A stretch of DNA of 11,572 nt from Candidatus Omnitrophota bacterium (GTDB taxonomy: Bacteria > Omnitrophota > Gorgyraeia > Gygaellales > Profunditerraquicolaceae). Each line of letters begins with the position of its first letter. Position 1 is the first letter of the stretch. Shown here piece by piece: positions 6,369-11,572 of this stretch. The DNA lies in NCBI GenBank assembly GCA_026387255.1, contig JAPLMA010000014.1:1-11572 (forward strand), in the 5' to 3' direction. A program made the translations under genes and the position numbers. The notes below the pieces were generated by a model that had not been told where the DNA came from, did no database searches, and saw only the letters and a program-made list of their open reading frames with translations.

Positions 6369-6803
6369 ATGGCAAAGAAACTTATGTGGGTCGGGTTAGC
6401 AGTGATGGGTATTTTTGTTTTAAATGGATGTGCTACGATGAACAAAAATGATGAGTTGTTAAATCAGGGATTACGCAATAAGATTTCGGCACTGGAGACG
6501 CAGTTAAAGGAAAAAGATGATGAAATTAACAGTTTAAAAGAAACTCCGGTAAAGAGCAGCGAAGATGTTAATGCGAATATTAGTAAAGTTGGCGAAGCTA
6601 ATCAGCAAATAGATTCCAAACAGATTCAAACAGCTTTAAAAAATGCCGGTTATTATCAAGGGGCGGTTGATGGTAAGATGGGAAAGAAAACGCGCAAAGC
6701 AGTAAGGGAGTTTCAGAAAGCAAATAATCTTCCTGCCGACGGTAGGGTGGGAAAGAATACTTGGTTAGTTTTAAAGGAATATCTGGAGAAGAAAGTAAAG
6801 TAA
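6369..6803 (+). CDS. Lipoprotein with coiled coil and peptidoglycan-binding (PG_binding_1) domain
   Basis: The 144-residue protein starts with a lipoprotein signal peptide: basic 'MAKK', a hydrophobic stretch, and the lipobox L18-N-G-C21, so Cys21 is the predicted lipidated residue. Residues about 27-58 are charged and heptad-like ('LRNKISALETQLKEKDDEI'), suggesting a short coiled coil. Residues about 83-141 match the peptidoglycan-binding domain type 1: 'IQTALKNAGYYQGAVDGKMG', 'KTRKAVREFQKANNLPADG' and 'VGKNTWLVL'. It probably anchors in a membrane and binds the cell wall. No enzymatic domain is seen. It has a strong Shine-Dalgarno (AAAGGGGAG, about 6355-6363) and lies between hisA and hisF with no clear functional link to histidine synthesis. 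Nothing in the sequence shows what it does beyond wall binding. Confidence 0.85.
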   Translation: MAKKLMWVGLAVMGIFVLNGCATMNKNDELLNQGLRNKISALETQLKEKDDEINSLKETPVKSSEDVNANISKVGEANQQIDSKQIQTALKNAGYYQGAVDGKMGKKTRKAVREFQKANNLPADGRVGKNTWLVLKEYLEKKVK

Positions 6804-6811
6804 GAGAAAAT

Positions 6812-6866
6812 AGAGTAGATAGTAGTTAGTAGGTAGCAGTTAGGTTTACCTATCTACTAACTACGG
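6812..6866. repeat. TAGNTAG heptad repeat forming a hairpin before hisF
   Basis: Units TAGATAG, TAGTTAG, TAGGTAG and CAGTTAG follow each other in 7-bp phase and then fold back. GTAGTTAGTAGGTAG (6822-6836) pairs with CTATCTACTAACTAC (6850-6864), 15 bp with one position that is a G-U wobble in RNA, around a 13-nt loop. The structure ends 9 nt before the hisF ATG. It shares units, loop sequence (TTAGGTT) and orientation with the element at 8131-8216. Confidence 0.8.
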
Positions 6867-6873
6867 TATTTTT

Positions 6874-7632
6874 ATGCTTAGTAAACGTATAATTCCATGC
6901 CTGGATATTAAAGAGGGCCGCGTAGTTAAGGGGGTAAAATTCCTTGGGCTGCGTGATGCTGGTGATCCGGTTGAGGTGGCCCGCGCCTATGACCAGCAGG
7001 GTGCCGATGAATTAGTATTTTTAGATATTACGGCTAGCTTTGAAAATAGAAAAACTCTTGTAGAGCTGGTTGAAAAAATAGCTTCCAATATCTTTATGCC
7101 CTTTACGGTTGGCGGGGGCATAGGAGAAATCCAAGATATTCGTAATCTTTTAAATGCCGGAGCGGAAAAAGTTTCGCTTAATACCCAAGCAGTAAAATTT
7201 CCGGAGTTAATCAGTGCGGCGGCGAAAAGATTCGGTAGCCAGTGTATCGTAGTGGCGATCGATGCAAAAAAACAAATTGATCACTGGGAGGTATTTATCA
7301 ACGGTGGCCGGACACCTACGGGGATTAACGCAGAGGTTTGGGCAGAAAAGGTCGCTCGGCTTGGCGCAGGGGAAATCCTTTTGACGAGCATGGATTGCGA
7401 TGGAACTAAGGATGGTTATGATTTGGAGTTGACTCAAGCGATTACCCAAAAAATAAATATTCCGGTGATTGCCTCCGGTGGGGCGGGGTGTTTAGAGGAT
7501 TTTTATAATGTTTTTGCCAAGGCCAATGCCGATGCGGCTTTAGCGGCTTCACTTTTTCATTACCAGGAGCTTAGTATTAAACAGGTAAAGAGTTATTTAA
7601 AAGAAAGAGGAGTAGCTGTAAGATTGACTTAA
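6874..7632 (+). CDS. hisF: Imidazole glycerol phosphate synthase, cyclase subunit
   Basis: HisF uses ammonia from HisH to convert PRFAR into imidazole glycerol phosphate and AICAR. The 252-residue (beta/alpha)8 barrel has both catalytic aspartates at canonical positions: Asp11 in 'IPCLDIKEGRVVKG' and Asp130 in 'VAIDAK'. Phosphate-binding loops are 'VGGGIG' (79-84) and 'IASGGAG' (199-205); 'SMDCDGTKDGYD' (172-183) is also family-typical. Length is normal. The ATG at 6874 is the expected start by homology ('MLSKRIIPCLD'), yet no Shine-Dalgarno precedes it: the upstream 60 nt are the TAG-type hairpin repeat followed by GGTATTTTT. Translation may therefore be weak or depend on structure. It belongs with the upstream his genes although 535 nt and a lipoprotein gene separate it from hisA. 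Confidence 0.97.
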   Translation: MLSKRIIPCLDIKEGRVVKGVKFLGLRDAGDPVEVARAYDQQGADELVFLDITASFENRKTLVELVEKIASNIFMPFTVGGGIGEIQDIRNLLNAGAEKVSLNTQAVKFPELISAAAKRFGSQCIVVAIDAKKQIDHWEVFINGGRTPTGINAEVWAEKVARLGAGEILLTSMDCDGTKDGYDLELTQAITQKINIPVIASGGAGCLEDFYNVFAKANADAALAASLFHYQELSIKQVKSYLKERGVAVRLT

Positions 7633-7637
7633 GAATG

Positions 7638-7775
7638 TTAAACTCTAAACTCGAAACCCTAAATTATAAACAAATCCGAAACTCAAAACCTAAAACTAAA
7701 ATTTTTTGTTTTGAAAATTTGGATTTTGGATTTAGAGTTTGTTTAGAGTTTCGAGTTTAGTGTTTAGGGTTTAAT
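7638..7775. repeat. TTTAGAG-family heptad repeat, inverted arms, between hisF and hisI
   Basis: The 161-nt hisF-hisI spacer is nearly all repeat. The left arm has 7-bp units AAACTCT, AAACTCG, AAACCCT, AAATTAT, AAACAAA (7640-7674); the right arm has their complements, such as TTTAGAG, GTTTCGAG and TTTAGGG (about 7723-7773). The clearest pairing is 7640-7657 with 7748-7765, 18 bp with one mismatch. An AT-rich centre (AAAATTTTTTGTTTTGAAAA) joins the arms. The hisI Shine-Dalgarno (AGGGAG, 7781-7786) lies just outside. No open reading frame or tRNA is visible in it. Confidence 0.8.
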
Positions 7776-7793
7776 CTAAAAGGGAGAATTTGG

Positions 7794-8126
7794 GTGAAAA
7801 AATTAACATTTAAGTTGGCAAGTTTAAAATTTGATAAAAATGGATTGATACCAACAATTATTCAGGATTATAAGGATAAAGAAGTATTGATGTTGGCTTA
7901 TATGAATAAGGAATCGCTGCGCCGGACTTTAAAACAAGGAAAAACTTGTTTTTGGTCGCGTTCAAGAAAAGAGTATTGGGTTAAGGGTTTAACCAGCGGG
8001 CATTTCCAGTTTGTTAAGTCTGTGGCTTACGATTGCGATCTGGATGCGCTTTTAATCCGGGTGCGACAAATCGGCAAGGCCTGTCATACGGGCAAGAGAA
8101 GTTGTTTTTATAGAAAAATTGTATGA
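7794..8126 (+). CDS. hisI: Phosphoribosyl-AMP cyclohydrolase (monofunctional)
   Basis: HisI opens the adenine ring of PR-AMP to give ProFAR. The 110-residue protein has the full motif set: 'GLIPTIIQDY' (17-26), 'VLMLAYMNKESL' (31-42), 'FWSRSRKEYWVKG' (53-65) and 'TSGHFQ' (67-72). The magnesium-site aspartates are Asp80, Asp82 and Asp84 in 'DCDLD'. The zinc cysteines Cys81, Cys97 and Cys104 have the family spacing of 16 and 7. It lacks the fused HisE pyrophosphohydrolase domain found in enterobacterial HisI, and no hisE is in the window. The start is GTG 7794, with AGGGAG 7 nt upstream. The gene stands between two heptad-repeat elements. Confidence 0.96.
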   Translation: MKKLTFKLASLKFDKNGLIPTIIQDYKDKEVLMLAYMNKESLRRTLKQGKTCFWSRSRKEYWVKGLTSGHFQFVKSVAYDCDLDALLIRVRQIGKACHTGKRSCFYRKIV

Positions 8127-8130
8127 CAAA

Positions 8131-8216
8131 AGTTAGGGTAGATAGTAGGTAGTATATAGTATTTAGGTTCTGATTTTCCTAACTACTATCAACTACTACT
8201 ACCTACTTCTATAATA
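8131..8216. repeat. TAGNTAG heptad repeat with inverted arms before trpE
   Basis: The left arm carries TAGATAG, TAGGTAG, TATATAG and TATTTAG in 7-bp phase; the right arm carries complementary CTA units. AGTAGGTAGTA (8144-8154) pairs exactly with TACTACCTACT (8197-8207), and ATAGTATTTAGG (8156-8167) pairs with CCTAACTACTAT (8178-8189) with one mismatch around a 10-nt loop. A few unpaired bases between the two right-arm blocks make a bulge. The element resembles the one before hisF and fills nearly all of the 94-nt hisI-trpE spacer. Confidence 0.8.
8210..8215 (+). promoter_or_regulatory. Possible -10 hexamer for leaderless trpE
   Basis: A perfect TATAAT lies 5 nt before the trpE ATG. Transcription starting at the usual distance would begin at or next to the A of the ATG, which fits the lack of a Shine-Dalgarno. 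No good -35 is seen (8187-8192 reads TATCAA). The hexamer overlaps the end of a TA-rich repeat, so chance is a real alternative. Confidence 0.35.
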
Positions 8217-8220
8217 GCTA

Positions 8221-9699
8221 ATGTACAAGCCAGATTTAAAAGAATTTTTAAGGTTGTCAAAGAAAGGGAATGTAATCCCAGTTTATAAGGAGATTAATGC
8301 AGACCTGGATACTCCGGTTTCTGTTTTTTTAAAGATGGAAAAAGGGGATTATTCTTTTCTTTTAGAATCTGTTGAGGGGCAGGAAAAAATCGCCCGCTAT
8401 TCATTCCTCGGTAGTAATCCTAGCCTAATTTTTAAAAGCCAAGGTAGGAATATAGAAATTATTTATCCAGAGAAAAATAAGCTCAAGAATTTTGTTACCT
8501 CGCAAACGCCAATTGATGAGATTAAAAAAATAATGCGGGATTTTCGTAGCGTAGAGGTAGCGGGCCTGCCGCGTTTTTATGGGGGACTAGTGGGTTATAT
8601 CGGATATGATACGGTAAGGTTCTTTGAGAATATTCCGGATAAGAATAAGGACCAGCTAGGAATTCCGGAAACACTTTTAATTTTAACGGATACACTTTTG
8701 GTTTTTGACCGGCTTAATCATACGATTAAGATTTTAAGCAATGTTATTTTACCAAAAAATTCCACACGGTTTAAGAAAAAACAACTTTATGATTTGGCCA
8801 TTAGAAAGATTGAGGCAATCCATAGCAATTTTAATAAGTGCAGTATTCTGCAGAATGAGACAAGTAAGTTTGGCCAACTGCGCGTAACCAGTAATCTTAA
8901 ACAGCCAGAATTTGTCCGGATGGTTAAGCAGGCCCAAATGTATATAAAACGGGGTGATATTATTCAGGTTGTTTTATCGCAACGTTTTAAGGTTAAGACG
9001 CAAAAAAATGATTTTGCGATCTATCGGGCTTTACGCAGCCTTAATCCTTCGCCCTATATGTATTATTTAAAATTTAAAGATTTTTCTATTGTGGGCTCGA
9101 GCCCGGAGATGCTTGTACGCAGCGAGAACGGTTTAGTTCAGACTTGTCCGATTGCCGGCACGCGCCGGAGGGGAAAAAACCAAAAGCAAGATTGCGCACT
9201 GGAGAAGGAACTCTTGGCTGATGAGAAAGAAAGAGCTGAACATTTGATGTTAGTAGATTTAGGTAGAAATGATTTAGGCCGGATCAGCAAATTAGGCCGG
9301 GTTAAAGTTGATAGTTTTATGCGCGTAGAAAAATATTCTCATGTCATGCATCTGGTTAGTGAAGTAAGCGCCGTACTTGACAAAAAAAGGTTTGATATCT
9401 ATGATGTATTCAAAGCGGCATTTCCGGCTGGCACGGTTTCCGGAAGCCCGAAGATCCGCGCGATGCAGATTATCGATGAGCTGGAAAATTTAAGGCGTTC
9501 TTTGTATGCCGGGGCAATTGGTTATTTTAGTTTTTCGCATAATCTGGATACCTGCATTGCCATCCGCACAATAGTGCTTAAGGATGGTTTTGCTTATGTG
9601 CAAGCCGGCTCAGGGATTGTCGCTGACTCTGTTCCGCAGAAAGAATATCAGGAATCAGTGAATAAAGCTAAGGCGCTGTTGGAAGCAATTAAAAAGTAA
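8221..9699 (+). CDS. trpE: Anthranilate synthase component I
   Basis: TrpE converts chorismate to anthranilate with ammonia from the TrpG glutaminase, the first committed step to tryptophan. The 492 residues include the N-terminal regulatory 'LLES' (47-50), which in the family forms part of the tryptophan feedback site, with 'NPSPYMYYL' (275-283). The chorismate-utilising core shows 'PIAGTRRRG' (310-318), 'DLGRNDLGR' (346-354) and 'FPAGTVSGSPK' (401-411). 'PIAGT' instead of 'PIKGT' argues for anthranilate synthase over aminodeoxychorismate synthase (PabB). The ATG 8221 start fits family N-termini ('...eFl.La..gNvIPVY'), but no Shine-Dalgarno precedes it. No other trp gene is in the window, so trpG must be elsewhere. 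The stop codon lies in a 15-bp tandem duplication. Confidence 0.96.
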   Translation: MYKPDLKEFLRLSKKGNVIPVYKEINADLDTPVSVFLKMEKGDYSFLLESVEGQEKIARYSFLGSNPSLIFKSQGRNIEIIYPEKNKLKNFVTSQTPIDEIKKIMRDFRSVEVAGLPRFYGGLVGYIGYDTVRFFENIPDKNKDQLGIPETLLILTDTLLVFDRLNHTIKILSNVILPKNSTRFKKKQLYDLAIRKIEAIHSNFNKCSILQNETSKFGQLRVTSNLKQPEFVRMVKQAQMYIKRGDIIQVVLSQRFKVKTQKNDFAIYRALRSLNPSPYMYYLKFKDFSIVGSSPEMLVRSENGLVQTCPIAGTRRRGKNQKQDCALEKELLADEKERAEHLMLVDLGRNDLGRISKLGRVKVDSFMRVEKYSHVMHLVSEVSAVLDKKRFDIYDVFKAAFPAGTVSGSPKIRAMQIIDELENLRRSLYAGAIGYFSFSHNLDTCIAIRTIVLKDGFAYVQAGSGIVADSVPQKEYQESVNKAKALLEAIKK

Positions 9700-9711
9700 G
9701 CAATTAAAAAG
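9683..9711. repeat. 15-bp tandem duplication spanning the trpE stop
   Basis: AAGCAATTAAAAAG occurs at 9683-9696 and again at 9698-9711, one T apart, giving a period of 15. The trpE TAA (9697-9699) is formed at the junction of the copies. The reading frame after the stop stays open through 9700-9729 and runs into rpsP in the same frame. Confidence 0.85.
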
Positions 9712-9729
9712 CATGAAAGGAGCAACACC

Positions 9730-9975
9730 ATGGCAGTACATATTCGTTTAAGAAGAATCGGAAAAAATCCTAAAGGTAAGCCGCATTTTCGGGTTACTGT
9801 TTTTGATGAGCGTATGGGCCGGGATAGCCGGGTAATTGAAGAGTTAGGATTCTATAAACCGACCACCGGAGTCGCGGTACTTAAGAAAGAGCGTATCGCG
9901 GAGTGGGTAAAAAATGGGGCGCAACTATCGGTAACCGTAAAAAGTTTATTAAAAAAATTAAATAAAGGAGTTTAA
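9730..9975 (+). CDS. rpsP: 30S ribosomal protein S16
   Basis: S16 binds 16S rRNA and is needed for assembly of the small subunit. The 81 residues match the family along their length: 'MAVHIRLRRIGKNPKGKPHFRVTV' style N-terminus (IRLRRIG at 5-11), 'RDSRVIEELGFYKP' (31-44), and 'WVKNGAQLSVTVKSLLKK' (59-76). ATG 9730 has a strong Shine-Dalgarno (GAAAGGAG, 9715-9722; 7-nt spacing). It follows trpE by 30 nt in the same frame. The usual bacterial neighbours (rimM, trmD, rplS, ffh) are not seen; yajC follows after 1 nt. Confidence 0.97.
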   Translation: MAVHIRLRRIGKNPKGKPHFRVTVFDERMGRDSRVIEELGFYKPTTGVAVLKKERIAEWVKNGAQLSVTVKSLLKKLNKGV

Positions 9976-9976
9976 T

Positions 9977-10255
9977 ATGCCACAGTCTAGCGCAGTCAGT
10001 CCTTTGGTGCAGTTTTTCCCGTTAATTTTGATTTTTATTATTTTTTATTTTTTGTTAATCCGGCCGCAAAAACAGAAAGAGAAAGAGCATCAGAAGATGT
10101 TGACGGGTATTGATAAGAATGATGAGGTGGTAACTTTAGGCGGCATCCATGGCACAGTGGTTAATGTAAAAGAGAAGACTTTAATTTTACGCATCGATGA
10201 GAATGTAAAGATGGAGATTGAAAAAAACAGCGTCGCTTATATTAAGAAGCCTTAA
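9977..10255 (+). CDS. yajC: Sec translocon accessory protein YajC
   Basis: YajC is a small inner-membrane protein that associates with SecDF and the SecYEG translocon. The 92 residues have one N-terminal membrane segment (about 10-28, 'LVQFFPLILIFIIFYFLLI') followed by 'RPQKQKEKEHQKML' and the family's cytoplasmic motif 'NDEVVTLGGIHGTV' (48-61). ATG 9977 is 1 nt after the rpsP stop, and its Shine-Dalgarno (AAAGGAG, 9964-9970) lies inside rpsP, so the two genes are probably co-transcribed. secD follows after 45 nt, the common yajC-secD order. Confidence 0.96.
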   Translation: MPQSSAVSPLVQFFPLILIFIIFYFLLIRPQKQKEKEHQKMLTGIDKNDEVVTLGGIHGTVVNVKEKTLILRIDENVKMEIEKNSVAYIKKP

Positions 10256-10300
10256 ACTAACTAAAAAGATCCTTGGGTTAAAAAACAGGAGTTTTAAATA

Positions 10301-11572
10301 ATGGAAAGAAGACTAATCTATAAAATACTGCTGATCTTGGGCGTCGTCGGGCTGTTTACATATTATGCCTTTCCTTTGCAAAAGCGTATTAATCTTGGCC
10401 TGGATTTGCAAGGCGGGATGCATCTTTTACTTAAAGTTGACACTAGCCATCTTGAGGGGCAGGCTAAGTTTGATGCTTGTGACCGGGCAGTGGAGGTAAT
10501 TCGTAATCGCATTGATGAGTTTGGGGTCAGGGAAACTTCCATTCAAAAACAAGGCGAAGACGAGATTGTGGTGCAGCTTCCCGGGGTTACTGACCGTGAA
10601 CGCGCTATTGAGTTGATTGGCAAAACCGCGATGCTGGAGTTTAAAGTTGTTACTAATGATGCCGAAAAGCTTAAAAGCGCAATCGCCGGAACAGTTCCCG
10701 AAGGGTTTGAGTTAAAATATACTCTGGATGAGAATGAGCCGTTGTTGCTAGAGAAGCAGGCGGTATTAGTGGGGGATGCTTTAACCAATGCCACGGTGCG
10801 CTTTGATCAGAGCCAGTTTAATGAGCCGATTGTTGCTTTGAAATTTAATGCCGCCGGAGCCAAGAAATTTGCGGAAGTAACCGCTTCTAATGTTGGTAAG
10901 CGCTTGGCGATTGTTTTGGATGGTAAAGTGCAGTCAGCCCCGCGGATTAGGGAGGCAATTCCTTCAGGCGAGGCAGTGATTACCGGCAGGTTTGATGCCC
11001 AGGTGGCGCAAGATTTAGCGCTTGTTTTAAGGGTCGGGGCATTACCTGCTCCGATGCACATCGAAGAAGAGAGGACAGTTGGCCCTTTATTGGGTCAGGA
11101 TTCCATAAACAAAGGGGTTAGAGCAGCTTTAATTGGTTGCGTCTTGGTTTTTATTTTTATGGCAGGTTATTATCTTTTAGCCGGCCTAATCAGCGATATC
11201 GCGCTTTTATTAAACTTGATCATGATTCTCGGAGGTTTGGGTTTATTACCGTTGCTTTTCCCGGGGGTTTCAGCGACTTTAACCTTACCGGGTATTGCCG
11301 GTATCGCTTTATCTCTAGGTATGGCAGTAGATGCCAATGTGTTGATTAATGAAAGAATCAGGGAAGAGATTTTGAGTGGCAAAAGTCTGCGTACTGCAAT
11401 TGGATTAGGTTATGATCGGGCTTTTAGTGCAATTTTCGATTCTAATTTAACTACCCTGATTGCGGCATTTTTGTTGTTTCAATTTGGCACCGGGCCGATT
11501 AGAGGGTTTGCGGTAACCTTGACGATTGGTTTAATGGCTAGTATGTTTACGGCGATTGTAGCTACCCGTACA
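10301..11572 (+). CDS. secD: Protein translocase subunit SecD (C-terminus beyond window)
   Basis: SecD, with SecF, uses the proton motive force to help pull proteins across the membrane after SecA-driven translocation. The frame is open from ATG 10301 to the window edge (424 codons, no stop). A first membrane segment (about 6-25) is followed by the hallmark 'LGLDLQGGMHLLL' (32-44), a periplasmic region with 'RNRIDEFGV' and 'VVQLPGV', and 'LAIVLDGKVQSAPRI'. Membrane segments resume near residue 274. The RND-type motif 'GMAVDANVLINERIREE' (from residue 340; Asp344) and 'FGTGPIRGFAVTLTIG' are clear. The periplasmic domain, about 250 residues, is shorter than in E. coli SecD, as in many other bacteria. 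AGGAG at 10287-10291 serves as Shine-Dalgarno. secF is expected next. Confidence 0.97.
   Translation, partial: MERRLIYKILLILGVVGLFTYYAFPLQKRINLGLDLQGGMHLLLKVDTSHLEGQAKFDACDRAVEVIRNRIDEFGVRETSIQKQGEDEIVVQLPGVTDRERAIELIGKTAMLEFKVVTNDAEKLKSAIAGTVPEGFELKYTLDENEPLLLEKQAVLVGDALTNATVRFDQSQFNEPIVALKFNAAGAKKFAEVTASNVGKRLAIVLDGKVQSAPRIREAIPSGEAVITGRFDAQVAQDLALVLRVGALPAPMHIEEERTVGPLLGQDSINKGVRAALIGCVLVFIFMAGYYLLAGLISDIALLLNLIMILGGLGLLPLLFPGVSATLTLPGIAGIALSLGMAVDANVLINERIREEILSGKSLRTAIGLGYDRAFSAIFDSNLTTLIAAFLLFQFGTGPIRGFAVTLTIGLMASMFTAIVATRT

Noticed and set aside
6822..6873. Rho-independent terminator before hisF
   Set aside because: The stem is long but only moderately GC-rich, the U run is separated from the stem and only five long, and it ends directly at the hisF start codon. 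It is kept as a repeat with possible attenuation, not called a terminator.
7633..7793. Histidine-responsive leader peptide or riboswitch before hisI
   Set aside because: No short reading frame rich in His codons and no recognised riboswitch core is visible; the sequence is explained by the heptad array.
567..8216. CRISPR-like array in the periodic intergenic repeats
   Set aside because: The period is 7 bp with no spacers, the units are degenerate, the arms are inverted, and no cas genes are nearby.
11137..11382. Short frames on both strands inside the secD region
   Set aside because: The secD frame is open from 10301 to the edge and matches the family throughout; these short frames are shadows of it.

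Overview
The window is an ordinary, densely packed bacterial chromosome segment. All genes are on the + strand and base composition is moderately AT-rich. In order it holds: the 3' end of recA, recX, alaS (split into two reading frames), a histidine-biosynthesis cluster (hisD-hisB-hisH-hisA, a small lipoprotein gene, hisF, hisI), trpE, and then rpsP-yajC-secD, with secD running off the right edge. The gene content is bacterial. A 40%-GC-like composition, a fragmented his cluster, and many small palindromic and heptad repeats between genes would suit an uncultivated candidate-phylum bacterium such as Omnitrophota. That placement is a guess from general impression, not a demonstrated assignment.

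Left part (1-3075): recA and recX overlap, as DNA-repair neighbours often do. recX appears to lose its last helices where a 7-bp-periodic repeat array begins. alaS has a complete aminoacylation and editing region, but about 60 residues of the coiled-coil linker are missing and the reading frame changes before the C-Ala domain. A 30-bp repeat made of two GGGGACAGT(C/T)(C)CC units is translated in frame inside alaS.

Middle (3076-8126): a 59-bp double-hairpin repeat separates alaS from hisD and creates a false N-terminal extension of hisD. hisD, hisB, hisH and hisA are tightly coupled (hisB/hisH overlap by 1 nt, hisH/hisA by 7 nt). Together with hisF and hisI they cover PR-AMP cyclohydrolysis (HisI), ProFAR isomerisation (HisA), IGP synthesis (HisH+HisF), IGP dehydration (HisB) and histidinol oxidation (HisD). 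hisG, hisE, hisC and a histidinol phosphatase gene are not in the window. A peptidoglycan-binding lipoprotein gene sits inside the cluster.

Right part (8127-11572): trpE (anthranilate synthase large subunit) stands without other trp genes. It has no Shine-Dalgarno and a TATAAT hexamer just upstream, which may mean leaderless initiation. rpsP, yajC and secD follow and look like a normal ribosome/Sec-translocon set.

The most unusual feature is the set of four intergenic arrays with 7-bp periodicity, in two sequence families (TTTAGAG-like and TAGNTAG-like). They lie directly in front of alaS, hisF, hisI and trpE, and three of them fold back on themselves. I see no CRISPR, phage, transposase, tRNA, rRNA or defence genes, and no convincing new multi-gene system.
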